DNA of 26,694 nucleotides from Actinomycetes bacterium. Lineage in GTDB: Bacteria; Actinomycetota; Actinomycetes; Propionibacteriales; Nocardioidaceae. This document shows, one piece after another, positions 7,636-14,625 of the stretch. The notes below the pieces were generated by a model. The model ran no database searches and had not been told where the DNA came from. It saw only the letters and a program-made list of their open reading frames with translations. The translations under genes were made by a program, and so were the position numbers. Position 1 is the stretch's first letter, and the number at the start of each line of letters is the position of its first letter. Location: positions 1 through 26,694 of the forward strand of contig JAHEXN010000007.1 in the NCBI GenBank assembly GCA_023252095.1, read 5' to 3'.

Positions 7636-8631
7636 TCAGCCGAACAGCTCCTGGAGGATCGATCCGAGGGCGTCGGCCTCGGTCTCCATCTGCTTCGACA
7701 GCTCCTCGGAACCGACGAACTCCTCAGGCACCCCGATGTCGCCGCCGAGCGCCGTGCGGGTGTCGACGTCGTTCACGGCGGCCTCGAGCTCGGCCTCGAG
7801 CCTCGTGACGATCGCCTCGGGCGTGCCCGTCGGCACGATGATGATGTAGGTGGAGGTGCCGTAGACGAGGTCCTCGAAGCCACTCTCGGCGAGGGTCGGC
7901 ACGTCCGGCAGGTACGACGTGCGCTCGGCACCCATGACGGCGAGCGGGCGGATCGCCCCCGCGTCGTGCTGGGCCTGGACGCTCTCGTTCCAGGAGGTCA
8001 CGGCGGCGTCGACGTTCTTGCCGAGCAGGCCGGTCAGCGTGGGCGCATCTCCCTGGAACGGAACCACCTGGAACGGGACGTCGTACTCGGCCTTCATGCG
8101 CTCGAACTCGACGGCACCGGGCACCTGGGCCCCGGCCTGGCCCACCGTGATCTCGTTGGGCGCGTCCTTCGCAGCCTCGATCAGGTCGTCGATCGTCTTG
8201 TACGGCGAGTCGGCCGGGACCGAGATCACGCCGTCGTACTGGGTCACGACGCCGATCGGGATGATGTCGTCGACCACGAAGCCGACCTCCTCGATGAGCG
8301 GCACCCGGTTGACTGCGGAGGATGTCGTCATGGCGATCGTCAACCCGTCGGGGCGCGCCTGCGCGACTTCGGCCGAGCCGATCGCCCCGGAGGCACCCTC
8401 GACGTTCTCGACCACGACCGAGACCCCGAGGGAGTCCTCGAAGGCCTGGGCGATCGCGCGACCGGCGATGTCGGTCGCGCCGCCGGCGGCGTACGTGACG
8501 ATCATCGTGATGTCGTCCTCCGGGTAGGCGTCCGCCTCCGCGGCGTCGTCCGAGGAGGTGTCCGAGCCCCCGCACGCCGCGAGGGCGAGGGTGAGGACTC
8601 CGGCGAGTACGCCGCTGATGAGCTTCTTCAT
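7636..8631 (-). CDS. tctC: TTT-family substrate-binding lipoprotein TctC (copy 2)
   Basis: A 331-residue paralogue of the protein at 2836-3837. It has the same lipoprotein signal (MKKLISGVLAGVLTLALAAC, Cys20) and mature start YPEDDITMIVTYAAGGATDI. The two are alike over their whole length and share exact DNA runs of 38, 41 and 44 nt at a constant 4800-bp offset, pointing to a fairly recent duplication or gene conversion. There is no second tctA or tctB in the window, so this orphan binding protein probably shares the TctAB pore and widens the substrate range, or acts as a sensor. The ATG follows AGGAG by 7 nt. Its promoter carries the same operator as the first operon. The hydratase gene follows after 10 nt. 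Confidence 0.94.
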   Translation of the reverse strand: MKKLISGVLAGVLTLALAACGGSDTSSDDAAEADAYPEDDITMIVTYAAGGATDIAGRAIAQAFEDSLGVSVVVENVEGASGAIGSAEVAQARPDGLTIAMTTSSAVNRVPLIEEVGFVVDDIIPIGVVTQYDGVISVPADSPYKTIDDLIEAAKDAPNEITVGQAGAQVPGAVEFERMKAEYDVPFQVVPFQGDAPTLTGLLGKNVDAAVTSWNESVQAQHDAGAIRPLAVMGAERTSYLPDVPTLAESGFEDLVYGTSTYIIIVPTGTPEAIVTRLEAELEAAVNDVDTRTALGGDIGVPEEFVGSEELSKQMETEADALGSILQELFG

Positions 8632-8719
8632 GACCGTGCTCCTGTGTCTGGTCGTCACGACCGTCCTCGGATGTGCGCTGCGTCACAGCCCTGGCAGTGA
8701 ACCATGAATGCGTTTTAAA

Positions 8720-8734
8720 ATGCAAGAATGTATA
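8720..8734 (-). promoter_or_regulatory. Candidate GntR operator, site 2
   Basis: The minus strand reads TATACATTCTTGCAT, identical over 15 nt to site 1 at 6151-6165. It lies 89 nt upstream of the tctC2 ATG. The matching context extends without gaps over 8669-8734 against 6100-6165, including the shared CATGAATGCG, so this is a duplicated promoter region and not a chance match. Confidence 0.6.
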
Positions 8735-8744
8735 TTTCACTGAC

Positions 8745-9974
8745 CTAAGGCCGGGACGCGTGCTGCAGCACCCGCGGCACGCACAGCGCGCCCGTCGCTG
8801 CGACGAACAGTCCCATCGCCACCAGCGCCACGCCGGTCCCGAAGCCATCGGCGAGCACGCCGTTGACGATCGCCGCCAGCGGACGCGTCCCCATGAAGGC
8901 GATGACCCAGAGCGACATGACCCGGCCGCGCATCGACGTGGGCACCACGCGGTGGAGCGAGGTCGTGCACCCGGCCAGAGCGACGGTGAAGCCGATGCCA
9001 GACACCAGGAACGCCGCACAGACACCCCACGCCCCCGGCATCAGCGGAATCACCGCGATGCCCGTCCCCATCACCCCGAGGCCGGCCACGGGTGCCATCG
9101 TCGGACGGTCACCACCGCCCAGCGTGGCCGACACGACGCTGCCGACAACGGCCCCGACGCCGAACGCCGATCCGAAGTACCCGACGAGGGCATCGCTCCC
9201 ACCCAGGTCGTGGGCCAGTGCAGGCGCCAAGGTCACGACCGGATCAGCCCCCATGCCGACGCCGGTGACACCGAGCAGCAGCAGGACCACGACCGGATTT
9301 CTCCGGATGTACCGCAGCCCGTCGACGAAGCCGCTCCCGTCGGGCGAGACCTCCCGGGGCACCTCGTCACGCGCGAGGAGCACGCCGATGACGCCGAATG
9401 CGAGGTGACCGATCGTGGCCACGGCGAGCGCCGCGGCACCGCCCGCGAAGGCCAGGAGCAAGGCGCCGATCGCCGGCCCGGCCGCGCGGCCGAGCATCGT
9501 CGGCACCGAGTCGAGCCCCACGGCGCGCCCGACCTCGTTCGGCCGCACGAGGTCGGGAACCATCGCCTGCATCGCCGGTCCACTGATCGCGAAGCCGACC
9601 CCGACCGTGAAGGTCATGAGCAGCACGGGCCAGATGCCGATGTCGTCGACGCCTGTCACCCACAGCCACAGCCCGAGGCCGCCGGAGCCCGCCACGCAGA
9701 ACACCCGCCCGTACGCGACCTGCCTGCCGCGGCTCGAGCGATCCGCCATGGGGCCGACGACGGGTGCCAGCAAGATCTGCGGCAGGAACTGCACGACGCT
9801 GACGATCGCGACCCACGTGGCCGAGTGCGTGATCTGCCACGCGATGACCGCGGCCACCACGTTGTGAATCCACACGCCGATGAAAGCGAGGGTCTTCCCG
9901 AGGATGAACGACCCGAACCGGGGATCCCGGATGAGCTGCCAGGACGACCGTCCCGCGTCCGACGTGGTCGTCAC
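8745..9974 (-). CDS. Major facilitator superfamily transporter (MFS_3/EntS-like)
   Basis: A 409-residue membrane protein with about 12 predicted spans. The pattern is that of the MFS_3 drug/siderophore-exporter group: an N-terminal FGSFILGKTLAFIGVWIHNV segment, an MADRSSRGR loop after span 2 (a variant of the D-R-x-G-R-R motif), PNEVGRAVGLDS in the central half, and STSMRGRVMS in the C-terminal half (MRGRVMS is common in this group). The GTG start is 2 nt after the maoC stop, so translation is coupled. Whether it exports a toxic intermediate or takes part in uptake cannot be told. The operon partner and the shared operator tie it to the acid-catabolism regulon. The stop is TAG at 8745-8747. 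Confidence 0.9.
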   Translation of the reverse strand: MTTTSDAGRSSWQLIRDPRFGSFILGKTLAFIGVWIHNVVAAVIAWQITHSATWVAIVSVVQFLPQILLAPVVGPMADRSSRGRQVAYGRVFCVAGSGGLGLWLWVTGVDDIGIWPVLLMTFTVGVGFAISGPAMQAMVPDLVRPNEVGRAVGLDSVPTMLGRAAGPAIGALLLAFAGGAAALAVATIGHLAFGVIGVLLARDEVPREVSPDGSGFVDGLRYIRRNPVVVLLLLGVTGVGMGADPVVTLAPALAHDLGGSDALVGYFGSAFGVGAVVGSVVSATLGGGDRPTMAPVAGLGVMGTGIAVIPLMPGAWGVCAAFLVSGIGFTVALAGCTTSLHRVVPTSMRGRVMSLWVIAFMGTRPLAAIVNGVLADGFGTGVALVAMGLFVAATGALCVPRVLQHASRP

Positions 9975-9976
9975 GG

Positions 9977-10429
9977 TCAGAAGTAGATGCGCGTGATGCT
10001 CTCGGCGACGCAGGCGGGTCGCTCCTCGCCTTCACGCTCGATCGTGACGGTCCAGAGGATCTGCAGACCACCGGCCACCTCGCTGGCCTCGCCCAGGGTG
10101 AGGCGCCCGCGCAGACGCGACCCGACCGGCACCGGCGAGGTGAACCGGACCTTGTTGAGGCCGTAGTTCACTGCGTGCTTGCGGTTCTCGACCCGGTAGA
10201 CCTCGAGCATGAACGGCACCATGAGGCTCAGCGTCAGGTAGCCGTGTGCGATCGTGCCGCCGAACGGTCCGTCCGCCGCGCGCTCCGAGTCGACGTGGAT
10301 CCACTGCTGGTCCCCCGTCGCCTCGGCGAACTGGTTGACCCGCTCCTGCGTGATTTCGAGCCAGGAGCTGACCCCGATCTCCTCGCCAACCGCTGCCAGC
10401 AGCTCGTCAGGCCCTGAAAACACGCGCAT
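9977..10429 (-). CDS. MaoC-like (R)-specific enoyl-CoA hydratase
   Basis: A 150-residue single hot-dog-fold protein of the MaoC dehydratase family, which hydrates 2-enoyl-CoA or related CoA esters. The hydratase-2 catalytic segment is FAEATGDQQWIHVDSERA, with the expected catalytic pair D40 and H45. It is followed by FGGTIAHGYLTLSL, the second conserved element of the family. Length is right for the short, one-domain form. The ATG at 10429 is chosen over a long upstream in-frame extension because GGAGG lies 7 nt before it and the extension would cross the operator. It is the first gene of a two-gene unit with the MFS transporter. With the crotonase-type hydratase at 6903 the island has two hydratases, perhaps of opposite stereochemistry. 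Confidence 0.92.
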   Translation of the reverse strand: MRVFSGPDELLAAVGEEIGVSSWLEITQERVNQFAEATGDQQWIHVDSERAADGPFGGTIAHGYLTLSLMVPFMLEVYRVENRKHAVNYGLNKVRFTSPVPVGSRLRGRLTLGEASEVAGGLQILWTVTIEREGEERPACVAESITRIYF

Positions 10430-10449
10430 GCCACTACCTCCGCCATCCC

Positions 10450-10464
10450 ATACTTTTTTGTATA
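10450..10464 (-). promoter_or_regulatory. Candidate GntR operator, site 3
   Basis: The minus strand reads TATACAAAAAAGTAT, matching TATACA-N5-GYAT. It contains a perfect ATAC-N6-GTAT palindrome (10450-10463). It begins 21 nt upstream of the maoC ATG, in a spot where bound protein would block transcription. The spacer sequence differs from sites 1 and 2, so this is weaker evidence. Confidence 0.45.
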
Positions 10465-10597
10465 CGTTCGCACGGTAGCAGAGGTACGCCCATGGGACGA
10501 ACACCTCATTCCGGCCCAACCCGCCTCGCAGGTGCGACGCCGGCGCTGGTGCGTCACTACGTTCAGCGGGCCCGTCCCCCAATGTCGAGGAACCACC

Positions 10598-11128
10598 ATG
10601 ACCGCTACGCCGCCGCCCCCGCAGCCCACACCTCCCCCTCCCGCGTCATACGGACCACCACCGAAGAAGTCGCACACGGGACGCAACATCGCGTTCGCCG
10701 TGATCGGCGTCTTCGTCCTGCTGATCGGAGGCTGCTTCGCCGTCACGGCGTCGTTCGTCAACGAGGTCGACAACGCGATCGACGAGGAGCAGGAGAAGGA
10801 CGACGCACCCGGCGGCCCGGACAACCCGCTGCCCATCACCCCGGGCGAACCGTTCTCGGTGCTCGACTTCGACTACCAGCCGGGGTGGACCGTGGGCGCC
10901 GATGCGCTCGGCGACGTCGCCATCGAGAACCTCAAGGTGCAGAACAACCGCGACGACGAGGACGGTGCCCTCGTCGAGATCCGCTTCATGCAGGGCAACG
11001 AGGTCGTGGCTCTCGTGGACTGCTCGACCGAGCAGATCCCGGTCGGCCAGATCACGACGCTGAGCTGCTTCTCGGCCGACGACCTGCCGGCCGCCTACGA
11101 CACCATCACGATCAGCGACACCTTCTGA
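10598..11128 (+). CDS. Small proline-rich single-span membrane protein, function unknown
   Basis: A 176-residue protein not recognised by name. Residues 1-22 are rich in Pro (MTATPPPPQPTPPPPASYGP), followed by KKSHTGRN, one membrane span at about 30-52 (AFAVIGVFVLLIGGCFAVTA), an acidic linker (DEEQEKDDAPGG) and an extracellular beta-rich domain (about 78-176) with two Cys (142 and 157) that could form a disulfide. The layout is common in actinobacterial cell-surface proteins with FxLYD- or DUF4352-like domains; this assignment is by resemblance only. The ATG has GAGGA 6 nt upstream. It is transcribed away from maoC and ends in a strong terminator shared with the TetR gene. No link to either neighbouring pathway is visible. 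Confidence 0.8.
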   Translation: MTATPPPPQPTPPPPASYGPPPKKSHTGRNIAFAVIGVFVLLIGGCFAVTASFVNEVDNAIDEEQEKDDAPGGPDNPLPITPGEPFSVLDFDYQPGWTVGADALGDVAIENLKVQNNRDDEDGALVEIRFMQGNEVVALVDCSTEQIPVGQITTLSCFSADDLPAAYDTITISDTF

Positions 11129-11129
11129 C

Positions 11130-11176
11130 GAGAGCGAGGTGCGAGGAGCCCGGGGGATCCTCGCACCTCAGCTCTC
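11130..11176. terminator. Bidirectional terminator hairpin
   Basis: The stem has an 18-bp left arm: GAGAGC then GAGGTGCGAGGA. After a 10-nt loop comes TCCTCGCACCTC, a single bulged A, then GCTCTC. It lies between the convergent ends of the membrane-protein gene (stop 11126-11128) and the TetR gene, whose last codon and stop are inside the right arm. It lacks T-tracts, as is usual at high GC, and should act on both strands. Confidence 0.8.
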
Positions 11177-11791
11177 CCACTTCTCGAAGCCCAGGACGAT
11201 GAGGCGCATCTCCCGCTGGGCCTTCCGGGTGATCTCCTCCTCGCGGTCGGGTCGGCCTTCCGGCATCTGGACGACCTGCTCCGCGCGATAGACCATGTTG
11301 CGCACGAACAGCCCCGACGCCATCTTCACGTCGTCGCTCGACCACCGATCGAGGTGGGGAAGCCGAGCCAGGACGACGGCCAGCTCGGAGATGAACAGCT
11401 CGAGCTCCCGCTGGATCGCCTCGCGCACTGCCGCGGACCCGCTCGCGCGCTCACGTGCCACGAATGCGAAGTGCATCCTGTTCTGCTTGACGACTCGCAC
11501 CAGCACCTCGGCCGAGGCCTCGATGATGTTGTCGAGCACGTCCGGGTCGCCCTGGGCCTCACGGATCATGGTGCGCAGGGTCAGGAACGAACGCTCGACC
11601 AGGGCGAGGCCCAGCTCGTCCATCGAGTCGAAGTGACGGTAGAAGGCGGTCGGGACGACACCGGCCTGCCGGGCCACCTGCCGCAGACTGATCTGCGCGA
11701 AACCGTGATCGCGGGACAGGTCGAGCGCCGCGTTGAGGATCGCCTCACGCGTGCGTTCCTTCTGCTCCTGCCGGGAGGGGGCCACACTCAC
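11168..11791 (-). CDS. TetR-family regulator, FabR/DesT-like
   Basis: A regulator of about 207 residues. The helix-turn-helix part reads SLRQVARQAGVVPTAFYRHF followed by DSMDELGLALVE. That matches the FabR/DesT branch of TetR proteins, known in Gammaproteobacteria to sense the acyl-CoA or acyl-ACP saturation state and repress unsaturated fatty-acid genes. It is divergent from a desaturase and its reductase, and an 18-bp FabR/DesT-like palindrome lies between them, so it most likely represses that operon. I chose the GTG at 11791: the ATG at 11800 has no usable ribosome site, whereas TAGGAT just upstream of the GTG could serve as a Shine-Dalgarno (AGGA) or as a -10 box for a leaderless mRNA. 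The ATG would add three residues. Confidence 0.88.
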   Translation of the reverse strand: MSVAPSRQEQKERTREAILNAALDLSRDHGFAQISLRQVARQAGVVPTAFYRHFDSMDELGLALVERSFLTLRTMIREAQGDPDVLDNIIEASAEVLVRVVKQNRMHFAFVARERASGSAAVREAIQRELELFISELAVVLARLPHLDRWSSDDVKMASGLFVRNMVYRAEQVVQMPEGRPDREEEITRKAQREMRLIVLGFEKWES

Positions 11792-11919
11792 GACGACCAT
11801 CCTAGGGATTTGCTGAGCACTTGGCGCATCGGTGCAGGTCAGAGGGCGGACGCCGATCTCGTGTCTCACGTCACGAAACACCCGGCTTGCCAACGACCCC
11901 ACTCTCGGCCGACACTTTC

Positions 11920-11937
11920 AGTGTACGCATGTTCACT
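11920..11937. promoter_or_regulatory. FabR/DesT-type operator palindrome
   Basis: The site reads AGTGTACGCATGTTCACT. Its outer positions form a palindrome (AGTGNAC-N4-GTNCACT), the same size and half-site type as the FabR and DesT operators of unsaturated fatty-acid genes. It ends 18 nt before the reductase ATG, where binding would block transcription. The likely ligand protein is the adjacent TetR regulator. Confidence 0.7.
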
Positions 11938-11955
11938 GATGGAAGGGAGTCCCCG

Positions 11956-13065
11956 ATGGGAGTCGTCCGCAGCGCCCTCGCCTCGCGGGCCGTCGGCAGC
12001 GTCACCTCGCCGCACCACGTGGACCACTACCTCGAGAAGCTCCACCCGCTCTGGACCGCCGAGGCGGTCCGCGCGAAGGTCGTGGGCATCGAGCGCGAGA
12101 CCGACAACGCCACCACCGTGACCCTCCGCCCGAACGGCGCCTGGGAGGGATTCACCCCCGGCCAGCACGTCGAGTTCGGCGTCGAGGTCGACGGGGTGCG
12201 CAAGGTCCGCGTCTTCTCCGTCTCGAGCTCCGCAGCCAGCAAAGGCCGGAACTTCAGCGTCTCGGTCAAGGCACACCCCGACGGATTCGTCTCACGCTTC
12301 CTCAACAGCCGCCTCGCCTCGGGCGAGCTCGTGTACCTCTCGCAGGCCCAGGGAGAGTTCGTCCTACCGGCCGGACTGCCTGACGAGCTGCTGCTCCTGA
12401 GCGGCGGTTCCGGCATCACTCCGGTCATGTCGATGATGCGCACGATGCTCGACAGCGACGTCCTGATGCCGCGTCGTGTGACGTTCCTGCACTACGCCCG
12501 CTCGCGCGACGAGGAGATGTTCACCGACCAGCTCGACCAGTGGCAGGACGTGCCCGGTGTCGAGGTCGTCCGGGTGTACACGCGTGAACCGGACGACGGT
12601 GCCGAGATCCAGGGACGGTTCTCGGTCGACCACCTCAAGCACCTCGGCATCGACCCCGCGGCCACCCTCACCTACGTGTGCGGCCCCGCCGGGCTGATCG
12701 CCACGGTCCGCGAGACCTACACCGAGCAGGACGCGGCCGACCAGCTCCGCATGGAGTACTTCAAGGTCCCCACGATCGACCCCGCCCTGCTCGAGGCCGC
12801 CGCCGCCCAGGCGTCCGGCACCTTGAGCTTCGACCGCTCCGGCACGGCTGCCGAGAACTCCGGCAACACGATCCTGGAGCAGGCCGAGGCCGCAGGCCTC
12901 ACGCCCGAGTACGGCTGCCGCATGGGCGTCTGCAACACCTGCGCGATCAAGAAGCTGCACGGCGCCGTCCGCCACGTCATCAGTGGCGAGGTCAACGCCA
13001 ACACCGACGAGACCATCAAGCCCTGTGTCCACGTACCGGTCGGCGACGTCACCGTCGCCCTCTGA
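11956..13065 (+). CDS. Ferredoxin reductase-type flavoprotein with C-terminal 2Fe-2S domain (desaturase electron donor)
   Basis: A 369-residue three-part electron-transfer protein that carries electrons from NAD(P)H through FAD and a 2Fe-2S cluster to a partner oxygenase or desaturase. The FAD domain has RVFSVSS (residues 85-91). The nucleotide domain has LLLLSGGSGITPVMSM (145-160) and YVCGPAG (240-246). The plant-type 2Fe-2S domain has Cys321, Cys326, Cys329 and Cys357 (CRMGVCNTCAIKK then KPCVHVP). The ATG at 11956 follows AGGGAG by 7 nt. The arrangement reductase then desaturase resembles the mycobacterial Rv3230c-DesA3 pair, where the reductase supplies electrons for oleate synthesis. The desaturase starts 43 nt downstream in the same operon. 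Confidence 0.94.
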   Translation: MGVVRSALASRAVGSVTSPHHVDHYLEKLHPLWTAEAVRAKVVGIERETDNATTVTLRPNGAWEGFTPGQHVEFGVEVDGVRKVRVFSVSSSAASKGRNFSVSVKAHPDGFVSRFLNSRLASGELVYLSQAQGEFVLPAGLPDELLLLSGGSGITPVMSMMRTMLDSDVLMPRRVTFLHYARSRDEEMFTDQLDQWQDVPGVEVVRVYTREPDDGAEIQGRFSVDHLKHLGIDPAATLTYVCGPAGLIATVRETYTEQDAADQLRMEYFKVPTIDPALLEAAAAQASGTLSFDRSGTAAENSGNTILEQAEAAGLTPEYGCRMGVCNTCAIKKLHGAVRHVISGEVNANTDETIKPCVHVPVGDVTVAL

Positions 13066-13108
13066 GACTCCCCCGACTTCGAGACCAAGCTGCGAGAAAG
13101 GTGATCCG

Positions 13109-14389
13109 ATGAGCCACAAGCGCACCACGATCCCGGTCCACTACGACGCCACCGGCCACAACCAGGCACCTGCGCCGCTGTCGGACGCGACCGGTCGTCA
13201 GGCCACGATCGGCCTCGACATCATGAGCCGCGAGGAGCTCGACTCCTTCGGCACCGAGCTCGACGCGCTGCGCCTGCGCACGCTGGAGTCGCTCGGCCAG
13301 GACGATGCCAACTACATCCGCCGCGTCATCCGCATCCAGCAGTGGTCGGAGATCCTCGGCCGAATCGGCATCTTCACGCCGTTCTTCTGGCCCACGTTCG
13401 TCGCCGGCATCGTGCTGCTCGGCCTCTCCAAGATCCTCGAGAACATGGAGATCGGCCACAACGTCATGCACGGCCAGTACGACTGGATGAACGACCCGCT
13501 GATCGACGGCAAGCGGTACGAGTGGGACAACGTGGCCCCGGCGCAGGACTGGAAGCACGGCCACAACTACCTGCACCACACGTACACGAACATCCACGGG
13601 ATGGACAAGGACATCGGCTACGGGCTGCTCCGGATCGACGAGGCGCAGCCGTGGTACCCGAACCACCGCTTCAACCTCCCCGCTGCCACGCTCCTGATGC
13701 TCTTCTTCGAGTGGGGCGTGATGTACCACGGCCTGGAGCTGGGCGACTACCTCAAGGGCGACATGTCCAAGGAGGAGTTCCTCGCGCGCAAGAAGCGGGC
13801 CCTGGCCAAGACGCGCCGCCAGGTCTTCAAGGACTACGTCGCGTTCCCGGTGCTCGCGCTGGCCCTCGTCCCGATGGTCGGCTGGTGGGCACCGCTGGCC
13901 GTGCTCGGTGCGACCTTCACCGCCAACATCATCCGCAACATCTGGACGTTCCTGATCATCTTCTGCGGCCACTTCCCCGCCGAGGTGCAGACCTTCGACG
14001 AGGACGAGGCCAAGAACGAGTCGCGGGGCCAGTGGTACCTGCGTCAGCTCCTGGGCTCGGCCAACATCTCGGGCACCCGCCCGTTCCACATCCTCAGCGG
14101 CAACCTCAGCCACCAGATCGAGCACCACCTGTTCCCCGACATCCCGGCCCGCCGCTACCCCGAGGTCGCGCGCGAGATCCGCGACATCTGCGAGCGCCAC
14201 GGCCTGCCCTACAACACGGGCCGGATGAGCAAGCAGCTGCTGAGCGTCGCGCGACAGCTCGGCACCTATGGTCGCAAGCCCTCCGACCCGTACCTGGTGG
14301 GCAACAGCCCCGAGAGCAAGGCCCTGCGTCGCGCCAAGCGCGAGGCGGCTCGCGCCGAGGGGGAACGTGCGGAACACTTGACCGCATGA
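13109..14389 (+). CDS. Membrane fatty-acid desaturase (DesA3-like)
   Basis: A 426-residue integral-membrane di-iron desaturase that introduces a double bond into a fatty acyl chain. All three His boxes are present: GHNVMHG (residues 116-122), HNYLHH (152-157) and HQIEHH (335-340). The Gln in the third box is found in acyl-lipid and front-end desaturases and in the DesA3 group. Hydrophobic spans lie at about 88-110, 190-206 and 246-290. The ATG follows AAAGGTG at normal spacing. Regiochemistry cannot be fixed from sequence; delta-9 on a C18 acyl chain is the best guess from the DesA3 resemblance. The stop overlaps the next start (ATGA), so the small downstream protein is made in step with it. 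Confidence 0.95.
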   Translation: MSHKRTTIPVHYDATGHNQAPAPLSDATGRQATIGLDIMSREELDSFGTELDALRLRTLESLGQDDANYIRRVIRIQQWSEILGRIGIFTPFFWPTFVAGIVLLGLSKILENMEIGHNVMHGQYDWMNDPLIDGKRYEWDNVAPAQDWKHGHNYLHHTYTNIHGMDKDIGYGLLRIDEAQPWYPNHRFNLPAATLLMLFFEWGVMYHGLELGDYLKGDMSKEEFLARKKRALAKTRRQVFKDYVAFPVLALALVPMVGWWAPLAVLGATFTANIIRNIWTFLIIFCGHFPAEVQTFDEDEAKNESRGQWYLRQLLGSANISGTRPFHILSGNLSHQIEHHLFPDIPARRYPEVAREIRDICERHGLPYNTGRMSKQLLSVARQLGTYGRKPSDPYLVGNSPESKALRRAKREAARAEGERAEHLTA

Positions 14390-14610
14390 GCTTGACCCGC
14401 CGAGAGATCGGCAAGGACGTCGTCGAGCAGTCGCTCGACGCAGCGATCGCCACCACCGGCCGGGTGGTGGCGATCCTGTTCGAGACCGGTCAGCGCGTCA
14501 CGCGCGAGCTGGGCGGCCTCGCGACCGAGATCTTCGAGATCGCCGAGGCCAGCAAGCGGGCCGAGAGCGACGCCGATCACCCCGACCGGACCCATCCGGT
14601 CGGGGACTGA
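14386..14610 (+). CDS. Small 74-residue protein, translationally coupled to desaturase
   Basis: The ATG overlaps the desaturase stop as ATGA. The frame runs 74 codons, with G or C in nearly every third position, as in neighbouring real genes. The product begins MSLTRREIGKDVVEQSLDAA and has a long helix-prone middle (AIATTGRVVAILFETGQRVT, then ELGGLATEIFEIAEASKRAE) with alternating hydrophobic and charged faces, ending in a polar Asp/His tail. It has no signal peptide or true membrane span and resembles no family I can name. It may be a small membrane-surface or complex partner of the desaturase or the lipid-modifying trio. A perfect hairpin falls at its 3' end. Coding evidence is good; function is unknown. 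Confidence 0.7.
   Translation: MSLTRREIGKDVVEQSLDAAIATTGRVVAILFETGQRVTRELGGLATEIFEIAEASKRAESDADHPDRTHPVGD
14580..14605 (+). terminator. Hairpin at end of small gene (possible attenuator)
   Basis: A perfect 10-bp GC-rich stem, CCCCGACCGG and CCGGTCGGGG, with a 6-nt loop ACCCAT. It overlaps the last codons of the 74-aa gene, 20 nt before the flavoprotein start. No T-tract follows. It may reduce read-through from the desaturase operon into the following trio, or protect the upstream mRNA. The flavoprotein start has no clear ribosome site, so its translation may depend on this junction. Confidence 0.55.
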
Positions 14611-14625
14611 CGACGAACTACCAGC

